Source: Stenocarpella maydis
Lineage: Eukaryota > Ascomycota > Sordariomycetes > Diaporthales > Diaporthaceae
Length of the DNA: 64,000 bases
Reading direction: 5' to 3'
NCBI GenBank assembly: GCA_002270565.1
Contig: NQMI01000008.1
Span: forward strand, 624,807-688,806
In this document: positions 11,190-22,872 of the stretch, piece after piece
Position numbering within the stretch: the first letter of the stretch is position 1
How the letters are laid out: each line of letters starts with the position of its first letter
Position numbers and translations under genes: made by a program
Notes under the pieces: model-generated
Seen by the model: only the letters and a program-made list of their open reading frames with translations
The model's database searches: none
Told to the model about the DNA's origin: nothing

Positions 11190-12344
11190 AAAGAAAAAGA
11201 CGGTGTGGTCGGTCAATGTATGTACGCGCGTGTAAGTGTATCTACTTGCTGTACTTGCACGACAGCATCGGCAAGGCGCGGGTACACAGACAGAGAAGCT
11301 CCGGCGGTGGGTGGACCAGGGCTGCCAAGAGGTGCGACATGACGGGGCCAATGAAGCTTCTCCCCAGCCATCCAAATCAGAGGGGGGGGGGAGGGAGAGA
11401 GAGACAGCCCTCGACCTGCACTTCTTTTTGGGAGGGTGTCTCTATTTGATCCGTCATGCGCTGCTCTTGGGAACCGACTAGCCAGCGTGGTAGGTGCAAT
11501 ACCCACGATAATGGCTGCGCCCTTGGTCACGTCTGCCCTGCCTCTCTCCACCTGCCGCGGGAGTGAGACGGGGGGGAGCGTCCAGGAGATACCTAGGTAG
11601 AGAGAGGACAGTCTATACATTTATGTCCGTATATGCCCAGGCATATCCAGGTCGCTACTTGGATACCCAGAGCTGTGCTTTTACCCTGTCGGTGTGTCCG
11701 TCACACACACAATTCTAAAGGCCGAGACATCCCTACCTTCCACCCTGCCACCCATCCATCCCTACGGCCAGGGATTAGGATCTGGCGCATTTTCTCGTCC
11801 CTCTTGTTGCACGCATGAACCCACCACCCTCGACTTTTTGCCATCCCTCCAACTTTCCGCACCTCCTGGCTGCTTGTTGGCGAACAGCATCCGGCGCCGC
11901 CATCCCTGGACACCTCCTCGACGCCCAAGCTGAAGAGCGGGCCACCGAGACATGCAAAAGATAACACACTTGGCTGGGTTACACAGACTGTCCAGCACGC
12001 CAATCCCTAGCAAGAGAGCTCCCTCCCTCGCGGACCCAACGACTCATTGGCCCCCCTTCCTTGGACTCCAACGGCGTGCCTGCATGAACCGACCCGTCGG
12101 GATGCAGGTAGACACCTCGCACCACCGCGGCTGTTAAAAATACCACATAACTGGGGGCGAGTACCCAAGTCGCTAACACACCAGCGAGCTGCGCACCAAA
12201 AGCCACCATATCTCGAACTCGTCGAACTCACCGAGCCGTTGCTGCCATCCGAGCTTTTCATGACCGGCCCGCCACCGCGCGCAGCAAGACTCATGAGTTT
12301 AACAACCCGACGACATCGCGCGCCCAGTTCTTCAGACATCCAGA

Positions 12345-15300
12345 ATGGCCGCGGCCGAGGTCCTAGCTTTCGCCGTAAGCGATGGCTGGCAGGCGGCCCA
12401 GCCTTCCAGTAGGGCCTCTCGCCAGGATAGGACAATTAGGCGTGCAGCGGATTTCCAGATTGACGCCCGGTTACAATCGCAACTGAGCCTCATCTCCGGG
12501 GCGTGGATTCAATTGCGACGCGAAACCGTGAGTTTTCAGTTGTCATGTCAAGTCTTGGTTGGACACCGCGCACCGTCCGTGTTTCTCTGTCTTAGCGTTC
12601 CGACCACCTGGTTCGCGGTGTCTGCGTGGTGCTGGTGCCGGAGTTGGAGAACGCCTCCTAAGCCGGTGCCAATGCCATCTCTCCGCCGTTGAACTAGCTT
12701 TGCGGCTGCCCAGAGTTCACCATCGCGACTGGCCCCTCCCAAGGTTTATACTTGGTGATACTGACCATTTGGTCTTCGTAGCAGTCCTCCACTCCGAAAG
12801 CTCGCCCGACACAGCCACTCATCGTTCCCGACTTCTGCTCGCCGAGATGGTCGCGTTCACAAAAGCAACCAACCCCATCAACCGAGGATCCAGGTCGAGC
12901 TGCTGGCCTGCACGACCTCACCCGGACAGACTTGTCGGCGCAACATCGCCGCCTCGGGCCTGAGGACCGTGACGTGCCCTCGCCGAGCTCCTCGGCAGGT
13001 CGACGACAGCGGCCCGGTGATCGCGATGACGACCTGCTAGCGGAACCGAACATGGATCTGGTCGATTTCGACTGGGATGAGGGGTTCGTGCAAGCCGCAG
13101 GGAAGAAGAAGAAGAAACAGACGGCATCCTTCAACTGGCTTGAGGACGAGAACGACAAGAAGGACGGCGATGGCACCGAGGAGGGCGGCGATGGCAACAA
13201 GGACCAGAACGGGGGCGACTCAGGCGCGGGCGGCAGCGCAGGCGGCGACGGCGGAGGCGGCGACGGCGGCAAGAAGGAGGACGACAAGGCCGCCGCAGAA
13301 GCCGGAGCCGACGACATCTGGGGCGAGTTTGCCACCGTCGGCAACAAGAAGAAGAAGAACAAGGACAAGGACAAGACCAGCGATGCTTTCGGCCTGCCAG
13401 AGGTACCGCCGGTGTCTACCGACTTCCACGAGATCCAATTGGACGATACACGGGGGGCGACCAGCCTGGACTTCGGTCTTAGCAGCCCAAAGGGTGATAA
13501 ACCGAAGACGGGACTCAGCGCGTGGACAAGCGGCTGGGGAGGTAGCAGCTGGGGCTGGGGAGGTCTCAGCGGCTCGCAGACGGAATCCAGCAAGCCTGTC
13601 CAGGAAGACATGGCTGAGTACCCGGCCGAAGAGAGTCCCTGGGGCATCAATCGCGCCCAGTCGAGGAAGAAGGAAACGTCTACCTTCTCTTTCGGCGCTC
13701 TTGGCGAGGATGACGGGCCCAAGGACGCCAGCAGCTTCGACTTGTTGGGAGGCAGCAAAACGTCCGGAGCAAAAGATGCCGGCGCCTTTGCTTGCGGCGC
13801 GCCTAAAGCCAAGACGGGCGGTGATGAATTCTGGAGCGGCCTGGGCAACAAGAAGGACGAAACGCCGAAGGCGCCTGAGAGACCTGCCGAGGAGGCGGCT
13901 GACGATATCTGGGGGTGGTCCTCGGCGAAAAAGGACGTGAGTAACACCGTATCTACCCTTCATTCCGATAGAGCTCACTTCTTGGCGGACGTCATCTTAA
14001 CGAATATATTCTGCAGAGAAAGAAGAAGGACAAGGTGGCCGTCGTAGACCAGTCACCCGCAACCGATGCGCCTCGAGAGGAAATCCCGCCAGAAGCTCCT
14101 GACGCCACCCAAACCAGCGCGAATCCACCAGAAGCTGCCTTGAGCCCAGACGAGGAGGCCGAGCTACTCAGATTACAGACGAAAAAGGACATCGGTATCA
14201 AATTGACGAAAAAACAGACAGACAGGTACAGGATCCTGACCGACATAGTCGAGCAAGCGGCCAAGGCAGCAGAGGCATCAGCGGCCAAGTCCGCCGAGGC
14301 CGCAAGCGGTGGCGCTGTTGATATGCTCGACGACGCAGGGCTACCGGCAGGTGCGGGCCCAGGTGATGACTCCGACCCCCTTGATGCCGCTCAGGCCGAA
14401 GCGGACGAAAATGCACGAACCATACAGGAGGAAGAGGAAGAGATGGCCCAGCTCAGAGGGAAGAAGAGGCTGAAGAAGGCCGAAAAAGACCGCTTACGAA
14501 TCCTAGAAGAACGCGCCGATGATCGTCTTCGGGAAGCCGAAGAGAAAGCTCGCGAGGCAGAAGAATCAGCCGCTGCCGCGCAGGCAGAAGCCGACGCCGC
14601 GCAAGCTGCAGCTGACCAGGCTGAAGCTGATGAAAAGGCTCGCATAATACAAGAAGAAGAGGAGGAGCTAGCCCAGCTCCGAGCGAAGAAAAAGTTGAAG
14701 GGCTCGGATAAGGAGCGACTCCGGATCCTCGAGGAGAATGCCGATCTGCGCGCCCGCGAAGCTCAAGTCGCTCCACCGGGAGAAGTCACCCCAGAGAGTG
14801 GTGGAGACAGCAGCGGGTCCAAGAGCGACGACACGGCCCCGACATCCGTGGACGACGCCGGCGCGCAAGCCGACGAGGACGAAGCGGCGCGGCTGATCGA
14901 GGCTGAAGAGATGGAGATCGAGCTGTTGTTGTCCAAATCGAAGTTGAAAAAGGTCGATAAAACCAGGCTGAAGGAACTACAAGACAACAAGGAAAGGCGC
15001 GAGCGAGACGCCGCGGCGAAGGCAGACGCTGCCGTCACCCCGGACCCGGTCGAGCCAACAGTGGAAGAGAGCTCACCTCCAGCCCAAGATGCGCCAAGTG
15101 GTGGCCCTGGCGGGGAACCAATCCCGAATGAGGAGGACTTGGCCAAAAAGCTGATCCAAGAGGAGGAGCTCGAGCTCGAGCTGCTGTTGTCCAAATCCAA
15201 GCTCAAAAAACCGGAAAGGGCCCGCTTGAAGGTCCTCCAGGATAATAAAGACCAGCGGGACTATGAGGCCGCCGCCCAAGCCGCGTCTGAGCCGGGCTCC

Positions 15301-18300
15301 GACAGCGCCGAACCAACGGTCGACGGCGCCGTTGAGAGTGAGGCCGTCTTGGATGAAGCCCCTGTCGACGAGAGCGCGGGTCAGGATGCATTGATCGCCG
15401 CCGAGGAGAGCGAACTTGCGGATCTCTTATCACGGACGAAGCTCAAGAGGCCAGAAAAGGCCCGGCTCAAGGAGCTCCAGGACCGCAAAGATGAACGTGA
15501 CGAGGAGGCCAGGATGGCGGCGGAGAAGGCCGAGGAAGAAGAGCGCTTAGCCCGTGAGAAAGCCGATCAAGTAGCCCGCGATCTCGAGGAGCAGAAACTC
15601 CGCGAGGAAATGGAGGCCGAGGAGGCAGAAATCGCGTCGCTCAAGTCCAAGAAGAGGCTCAAGAAGGCTGAGAAGGACCGCCTCGCCGAGTTGGAATTCC
15701 GAGCTCAAGACAGGGCAAATGCCGAGGCTGACAAGTTGGCCACGGAACTACTCAAAGAAGACGCCGAAAATGAAGCCAAGCAGGACGAACAGAAGGCCTC
15801 CGAGGGTTTGTCATGGGCCGATGACGATCCAGCCGACCAGGATGGCGCTGGCGAGGACTGGATGGACTGGGGTCTGACCAGCTCCAAGAAACCCCAAAAG
15901 AAGGACAAGTCAAGCCCTCTGATCGAGTTCGGCGGCACTAGTGATCCCATGGCCAATACGAATGCCGCACCAATTATGGCCGAGGCGGCCGGGTTCGACT
16001 TTGGCTGGGGCAAGCCAAAGAAGAAGGACGTGCAGACGCCCGCTGACGACCTCTGGAGCTTCGGCGGCGGATCCAAGAAGAAGTCGAGGAATACCCCGAG
16101 CGAAGTGATCGACGACCCGATACAGGTCATCTCGATGGGTGATGCCAGTGGTAGAATGGGTGGAGATGACCTTTGGTCAACATTTGGCAAAAAGGACAAG
16201 AGTTCGCGTAAGGACGCCCTCGCCATAGGACCCCCACCACCGGTACCTACACCCCCAAGTATGGATCTGACAGAAACAGAATTCGATGCGCATGATGCCG
16301 GGGAGACATGGGACGACCCGAGCGGCTCTACAGAACTCAGTAGGAGCAAGTCCAAGTCGTCCGACAAAGACTCGAAAAAGGCCCCGAAGGAGCCAAAGCT
16401 CAGCAAGAAGGAGCTCGAGAAGCTGGAAAAGGAGAAGAAAAAGGCCGAGAAGGAGCAGAAGGAGCGCGAGAGACGCGAGGCCGAGGAAGCGGCCGAGCAA
16501 GAGAGGGTCGCAGAAGAAGAGCGGCTCGCAGCTGAAGCCAGGGCCGAAGAGGAGAGGCTGGCACGCGAGGCTGAGGAGCTAGCCAGGCAGGAGGAGGAGG
16601 CGAGACAGGCAGCTATCGACGCCATCGCACTGGAGGAGGCTGACCTGGCGGCACTGCAGGCCAGGAAGGACTCGGGAAAGAAGCTCATGAAAAAGGAAAG
16701 GGAGAGGTACGACAAGTTATCTGCCAGCTGCCAGGCCCGTGCGGACGAAAAGGCGGCCCAGGAGGCTGCCGAGCAGGCGGCACGTGACGAGGCGGAGAGG
16801 CTGGCACGCGAGGCTGAAGAGCTCGCCCGCCAGCAGGAAATCGAGAAGGAGGAGGCCGAGCTGCAGGAGCTGCAGAAGAGGAAGGACTCCGGGCGCAAGC
16901 TGCTCAAGAAGGACAAGGACAAGTACGACATGCTGCGCGCCAACAAGAAAGCCCGAGACAAGGCTGCCGAAGCGGCCAGTGCCCCTCCGGACGGGGCCGC
17001 GCCGGCAGACGGCGTCGAGGCCGGCGACGACCTCGACAGGGACCTCGCTCAGCTGGACGCGAACCAGCTGGACGAGCTCGACAAGCTACTGTCCTCCCCC
17101 ACAAAACCCACGGCAAGGGCGGCCGAGATAGACCCGTTCGATTTCTGGGGTGCAGCGAAGAAGTCGCCTAAGCCCAAAAGGGACAGGGCTGAAGCTGTAA
17201 GTCCATGTCTATCACAACGCCTCTTACCCCCAACCACCCCCCCCCCCGGGCACTTCCAATCTCCACAACACCAACGCTCGCCGTTGGCGTGCTTGGTGTT
17301 CATCTCAGTTTCTCATGTTCAAATCTGTCGGTCCCCCAGCCGAGATTGCACATGCTGAGTAATACAAGCTTCTCGAAGCTACTACGATCCGTGGTGGCGC
17401 AGTCGAGAACGCGGCGCCCAAGGATGTCGTAGCTGGTGCCTGGTCTGCCTGGCAGGATACGTACCCGTCGTTGCGATCCGAGCGCGAGACACACCCTGGG
17501 GGCGAGATCCATCAACATGACCTTGATGTCGAGTCCAGCGCGCCAGCCTCTACTCTGTCACCAACGCTCATGAAGGGTCGAAAGTCCGTGGGTGGCAAGA
17601 TTGCTGACAAATTAAAGGCATTTGAGGCTACCATCCCGCCACCTCCTCCTGCTGCTCCAGTTGTTGACGCCATCCCGCCGCCGCCGCCGCCGCCGCCTCC
17701 ACCCGCAGCAGTAGAACCAGAGGCCCAGGACGGCAGGAAGAAGAAATCCAAGAGCAGGGCTGCTGAAATCCCCGGCAGCTTCCCTGCCGACGACGATGAG
17801 CAGCTTCCAGACGACATAGTGGAGGTCATTGAGATGTCGCCGAAGGTCAGGAGGAGCAGGAAGTCAAAGTCAAGGACCGAGGATGCCGCCTCCATCCCCC
17901 CCCCGCCGCCGCCTCCTCCCGCCGTGCCAGACGCACCTCTCTCCCCACCTCCCGAGGTCGTGGCCGAGCCGAAGAGGGAGGGCAAGAAGGAGCGGGCCAA
18001 GATCAGCCGCGATGGCGGCTCGAGCTGGGGAATGTGGTCCGCGTCAACGCCAAGCGGCAAGGAAAAGAAGTCCTCCAAGTCCAAGGGACCCGAAGAGCCC
18101 AAGCGGGAAAAGAAGTCGCGGCCGGCGGAGAAGGAGGAGGGACTGTCGGGCCCGGGTTCGTCGTCCGACAAGGCAGAGCGCACCGAGCGCGTCAGGGACA
18201 TGGCAAAGGAGACCCCAGTGCGCCCCAAGCTCATGAGTGTGTTCAACAGCACGCCCCCGATTTCTCGATCCATGCCAACGCGCGAGAAACGCCACAAGGA

Positions 18301-19756
18301 GGGCAAGTCCTCACGCCGCGGCTCGTTCGACGTGCCCAGTGGTATAGCCTCACCACCACCCGAGGATGAGGTGCCCACGATAAGCTCCAAGGCAGCCAAG
18401 ATCCTCGGTGTGGGCATCGGCGACGCCCTGGGAAGGTCCAGCAGCAAGCGCAAGAAGAGCTCTAGGCATGCCGAAGAAGATGACATCGTTATGGTTGGTG
18501 CCAACGACGCCGCGGAGAGCAGCCCGGAGAAATCCTCGCGCCGGAGGTATAAGGTAAGCAGCCAGCAGCCAGCACATATGTACTGTGCCGAAGGTACTGA
18601 CAAGGTGTTGGTTCAGCAATACTCGCGTGATGACGATGACATCGTCATGGTTGACGCAGCAGATGCGATCCCACCTCCAGGCCTCAAGCGGTCTAATACA
18701 ACCAGCTCTATCAAGAAGGGTCTAGGAGGCTTGTTCGGCGGGATACTATCGACACCAAAAGCGGACACGAGAACGGAGCCTCGCCGACGGAACACACACC
18801 ACAACACGGACGCCGAGGACGGAGGCGCGGCAACAGATGTCGACGCTGAGGCGCGGAAGGCTGCTCGTCGCCAACGAAAGGCCGAGAGAGAGGCCGCCGA
18901 CAAGGAGGCCGAGGACTCCCGCCGTGCCAAGGACGAGGCGCGCCGCGAGAAGCGTCGGAAGCAGGAAGAGGATGAGCGGGAGGCGCGCCGCGCCGAACGA
19001 CGAGCAGCCAAGATGCGCCACGAAGAGGAGCGCAGAGCTGCCGAGGAAAGGGAGGCAGCCCGCGAGGAGCGCCGAAGGCAGAAGCGGCACGAACGCGAAC
19101 AGGAGCGGGAAAGTGCTGCGGCCAACGGCGTAACCGCTGTCGAGGATGACGAGGCCAGGCGGGCTGCTCGGCGTGAAAGGCGCAAGGCTCGTGTCTTTGA
19201 GAACGACCGTGATGAGCGGCGGTACCCTGATGACGACGAAGAGCGCCGCCGCCGGCGAGCTGAGCGACGTGCTGCTCGTGAGACGACCGAGGGGAAATCT
19301 TCGTCACGGCGCCGGGCGGAGCGCGCAGATGATGACCTCGGCCGCCCATTCAAGATATCACGTCGACACACCGATGGCCTGGACACAGCGCCACGGAAGA
19401 CCGAACCGAATCCCAACCCGTGGCCGTACTCTGGGACATCCAGCTGGGTCAAGGACCACAGTGATGCAGGCCCGCCTCCTGAGGACACGGAGCCTCCCAA
19501 CGAGGCGATGGATGACTTTGAGGACGCCGCGGCGCGTCAGGAGCGAAGACGGCGGAGGAAATACGGCGACGGCGCGGTCGACATAGAGGTCGGCGACGAT
19601 GACGGCGAGCGCAGGCGGAAGAGGAGGGAAGAGAGAGCTGGGAGAAGTGATGGCAGCGGGGAGAGGAAGCGGCATAACTATGCCGGGGATGCGTATGCTA
19701 CCACGACGCCGAGGAGCAGTGCGACCAGCTGGTGGAAGAAGCTGAAGGGCAACTAA
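12345..19756 (+). CDS. Giant charged repeat protein (about 2280 residues)
   Basis: Five exons keep one frame: 12345-12527, 12782-13936, 14017-17196, 17369-18553 and 18617-19756. Donors are GTGAGT or GTAAG type; the acceptor before 17369 (CAAG) is the least certain join. Residues 62-446 are acidic/Lys/Gly rich; 489-1430 carry nine charged modules with the pattern EE-x-EL-x2-L-x3-K-x-LKK-x-EK-x-RL-x2-L; 1595-1695 hold two polyproline tracts; 1975-2130 form a long Arg/Glu coiled-coil-like stretch. Short motifs of Asp-Asp-x-Trp followed by lysines (DDIWG, DDLWS, FDFWG) occur about ten times, and the protein ends WWKKLKGN. No enzyme domain, signal peptide or membrane segment is visible. It is probably a largely disordered scaffold. 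Giant disordered septal-pore proteins of filamentous fungi have similar composition, but I cannot assign it to them. Confidence 0.8.
14143..16974 (+). repeat. Nine coding modules of 36-42 residues in the giant gene
   Basis: Modules start near 14143, 14425, 14649, 14899, 15157, 15400, 15613, 16630 and 16843. Seven are a short form (for example KKRLKKAEKDRLRILEE). Modules 1, 8 and 9 are a long form with a three-residue insert (for example RKDSGKKLMKKERERYDKL), so module 1 plus the last two belong together, and the short form expanded between them. Spacers are Ala/Glu or Pro/Ser-rich. Nucleotide identity between copies is modest, so expansion is not recent. Confidence 0.85.
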
Positions 19757-21205
19757 GGTGACGAGGGTATGACGAGTCTGAAACTAGGACATGACTGATG
19801 GATACGAAAGAGATGAAATGGACATGACGGGACATGACAAGTTTCCATGGACTGGGATATTGTGTGGGCATGGCCTGGGCTCGAGATGCAGCGGGCACAC
19901 TGAACCGATCGAGCGGGCGTGTTGGGAATCTGGTAGCATTTTGCCTTCGAATACCCCTCCCTTTTTTGTCAAGTATTTAGGTATATTATGTGGAATTAGA
20001 CCTGCCTGTGTCTTATGGTCCTTGAGTATGCCGAAGTCCTCTTATCGCCCATCGACAATGTGCTCTCTCCTTGGTATGGCAGCCAGCCTCTGGAACCAAC
20101 TGCCTATTAGTGGTGCGCACCGTTGATAGACTTGTGCCGGTGTATGGAGGGTTGAGTGAAACAGGGTTCTCGACGATGCACACATACCCTTGGAATAGCC
20201 CGGAGACTGCATGCGCATATTACTATGATATGCTCGGCCTACTACCTCTCTGGGCTCGTCTCTCGAATCACCATCTGGGATGTTGGGATGTCCTCGGGTG
20301 ACAACCAGAGGAAGCAAGAACTGGCCCCTCATTCCTCAACGGGGGCTCAAGCAGCCACGTGCCGACGAAAACCCCCCACCGACGTGAGTTCAGCAGCAAG
20401 CCCAAAGCCGCGGGGATGCCCTCAAATCTCGAGCCGATGTTTGAACAAGAGTGGTGCCCGGGGGAGGGGGGGTCAGACGTGAGAGAAGGCTTTTGTGTCG
20501 TGACCTTAACTGGGAGAGGAGACGGCGGTATTGGAGCTGCTCCACCGCTCACCTACACGCCTTGGTCACCAGACGCAGCTCGACCACCTTGCTGACCAGT
20601 GACCGTGGCCCTTGGGCAAATGGGTATGCCAGAATTGAACATTACCTACTTGTTTCCTTTGAAAAAAATGGCTGTTGTTACTGCATCGATATTCCAGTAA
20701 AAGACTAGTTCCCTAGAAAGGTATGTATGTTGATGTACATGTGATATGTTGAGGGGTATGGGCAGGTTGCCTCTGAGCACCACTGGGGCACGACCCATCA
20801 CATATGCCAGTCACTGAACAATGTTCGATTTTGACTTGCAGGCCAGTATCCCAGTATCCGGGCACCGTCCTATTCAGTGCCATGGGGGGGGGGGGCTTGA
20901 AAGGGGCCTCACCCACGACACAAGCTGACTGACTTGGTGGACCTCGCGATAGCAACGGTTACGAGTGACAAGCCACGTTGGAGATGGTTGTGTCACGTCC
21001 AGAAACAAGGCAGGAGAGGTGGGTGCTGGTATCCCCACCCCCCTCCGGGTTGTCGTTGATAAAATAACATGGCTCTTCTTCTTTGTTGTCACGGTTTCAC
21101 CTGCAGCAAGCAGCCCGACGGCCACAGGCAGCCCCTACAGCCCAGACCCCGCCAATCTCAGCCTGAACCACATCAGACCCTGGGAGCGCATGCAATCCCA
21201 CATCG
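19757..21205. other. Intergenic, no protein gene seen
   Basis: Holds the 3' flank of the giant gene and the 5' flank of a tRNA gene. There is a run of G at about 20883-20894. Short frames have no recognisable similarity. Confidence 0.5.
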
Positions 21206-21313
21206 GTGACGGTAGAGTAGTGGTTGAACTCACCTCCCTCCCACTTGGGATAATCCCACCTGAGGTCACAAAAGGGCCAGGAGGAGACCCGGGTTCAAAC
21301 CCCGGCCGTCGCA
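21206..21313 (+). tRNA. tRNA-Gly(CCC) with a 35-base intron
   Basis: The acceptor strand GTGACGG pairs with CCGTCGC (one T-G wobble), leaving discriminator A at 21313. The D arm is GAGT/ACTC, the anticodon stem CCTCC/GGAGG, and the T arm CCGGG-TTCAAAC-CCCGG with a perfect B box. Position 33 is T, the anticodon CCC is at 21240-21242 and position 37 is A. An intron follows directly at 21244-21278, the canonical place after base 37. The reverse strand reads RPGFEPGS, the familiar artefact of translating a tRNA T arm. The D arm A box is slightly atypical (A where Y is usual). The product reads GGG codons. Confidence 0.85.
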
Positions 21314-21317
21314 ACTC

Positions 21318-21324
21318 TTTTTTT
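21318..21324 (+). terminator. Pol III terminator of the tRNA gene
   Basis: Run of seven T starting five bases after the tRNA 3' end, the normal RNA polymerase III stop signal. Confidence 0.85.
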
Positions 21325-21772
21325 GCATTAGCCATGCAGATGACCAACGCCATGAGCCTGCATGGCCAATGCAGACATCGACAAGGCTCCGTGTGTCAGC
21401 GGTGTCAGTTGTTTGTCTCGACACTGCCCACCCGGCAAGGGCAGCACAGGAATAACAGTCAAACAAGAGCCAGACAGGATGGCAAATGCAGATAAACCAG
21501 CGATAGTATTGCAGTCGTAAGAACTCCTCCTGGGCCTGGATGGAGAGGAGTAAAAGTTATAAGCGGAGGAGCATGTTCAATCCTAGCCTGATACATCCCT
21601 CCCGACCAAGCCCCTGGCCCTCATCGGCAGAACCCGGTCCTCTCTCTCTTCTTTTTTTCTGTATACCTGCCGTTTCAAAAGGAATTCCCACACCATCCTG
21701 CAGGGTACAAAGCCGCGGCCATCATCTCCCCCAAATGACAAGGCGCACCGATACGCATCAAGAAATGCCCCC
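21325..21772. other. Spacer between tRNA and ATG33
   Basis: Short 3' flank of ATG33; a pyrimidine tract near 21645-21660. No gene seen. Confidence 0.45.
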
Positions 21773-22576
21773 TCAAAACTCGACGACATTGACGACCGTC
21801 TCGGTGACGTAGCCGGCGGCGCCATCGCCCCAGATGCCGACAACGGCCACGAGGAAGCCCAGGCCGGCGGTCGCAGCGGAGACCACCTGCTTCTTCAGGA
21901 ACGCCTCGACCTCGCCGCGGACCTCCTCGCCGTTGATGTCGGCGGCGGCGGCGGCGGCGGCGGCCTCATCCTCGATGCTCCTGTCGCTGGCCGAGTCGAG
22001 GGTGGCCTCGCTGTGCGCGTCGTAGATGACATCGTAGCTGGCCTCCATGCGGCGGGTGGCCGACGGGTCCTTCCGGGCGGCAGACGACGACTGCCTCAGC
22101 GACGCGGGGGTGTGGGGGTGGGCAACGAGGTGCGGGAAGACAAGGTCGGACACGCCCAGGCGCGAGATGGCCACGAGGGCCGAGGTGTAGAGAAGGTAGG
22201 GGTGGCGGGCGTATCGGGGGGACAGGACAAAGGCCAGGAAGAAGGCGGTGCTGGAGATGCCGGCGAGGGTGCGCAGGTGAGTCTTGGCGGTGGTTGTGAG
22301 CGAGCGGAAGGCCTTGGCGGCGGTGTTGGCCGAGGGCAGGGTGAGGAGTGTTGGGACGGTCAGGGTTGACAGGGTGTAGGACAGGCCCTGGACAAGAAGG
22401 AAGAATAGTCAGCGGGGGGTCACGGCAGAAGAAGGAGAGCCATGGACAGCGAGACGTGGCTGTCGAGGCCACCACGACGGGGCGGCAGCGAGGTGACACG
22501 AGAATGGACCCACCGTCAGCAAGCCGAGAGACACGGTGCCGACAAACTTGAGAGTAGAGACTCCCCGCGAAGCCAT
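21773..22576 (-). CDS. ATG33: Atg33-like mitophagy protein
   Basis: Two exons on the minus strand, 22576-22514 and 22387-21773, give 225 residues. Splicing joins MASRGVSTLKFVGTVSLGLLT to GLSYTLSTLTVPTLLTLPSA, the characteristic Atg33 N-terminus. Four hydrophobic segments are visible: one across the splice, LAGISSTAFFLAFVLSP, YLLYTSALVAISRLG, and VSAATAGLGFLVAVVGIWGDGA at the C-terminus. Atg33 is a fungal mitochondrial outer-membrane protein required for mitophagy in yeast, mostly in stationary phase. The middle loop is Ser/Ala-rich with an alanine run encoded by (GCC)n at about 21940-21962. Yeast Atg33 is 197 residues, so size fits. Confidence 0.85.
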
Positions 22577-22820
22577 GGTGGATGGGACGAATGTGGCCTG
22601 GGTGCTCAGAGCATCTGGTTGTGAGATGGTGAGAGGGAGGACGGTGACCTGTGTGGTCGTGGGCTGGCTTTCCCTTGGAGGGGTCAAATCACCTCGAGCA
22701 GTGGGTGGCATGATTGGCCTGGCTGCGGTAGGCGCCCAACACTCGAGAACGGGGACGTCATCCCGCCAGCCCGCCCGCTGCTGGCCCGCCCAAGGCGCTC
22801 CGTGCACCGCAGGGATCCAG

Positions 22821-22850
22821 GCTTGGGTGCTTGGGTGCTTGGGTGCTTGG
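22821..22850. repeat. 8-bp tandem repeat
   Basis: Almost four copies of gcttgggt, just past the 3' end of the neighbouring minus-strand gene. Confidence 0.9.
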
Positions 22851-22872
22851 ACGAGTCCTTCTCTTCCTGTTC

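Larger units (their letters stand above)
8514..12344. other. Long gene-poor stretch upstream of the giant repeat gene
   Basis: Nearly 3.8 kb with many short open frames on both strands but no recognisable domain, signal peptide or consistent spliced model. It holds a palindromic tandem repeat near 10481 and a large GA microsatellite near 11102. The last part (about 11.6-12.3 kb) is C/T-rich on the plus strand, as is common in fungal promoters and 5' leaders, so it may be the leader of the gene at 12345. Confidence 0.5.

Noticed and set aside
10749..11375. Frames with long Leu-Ser or Arg-Glu dipeptide runs
   Set aside because: Direct translation of the GA microsatellite.
12694..18603. Long minus-strand frames opposite the giant gene (12694-13947, 15705-16961, 17512-18603)
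   Set aside because: They mirror the biased codons of the plus-strand repeat gene and give Ser/Ala/Leu low-complexity without motifs; the plus-strand splicing model is consistent over five exons.
21135..21466. Small frames containing RPGFEPGS
   Set aside because: Known artefact of translating a tRNA T arm; the locus is a tRNA gene.
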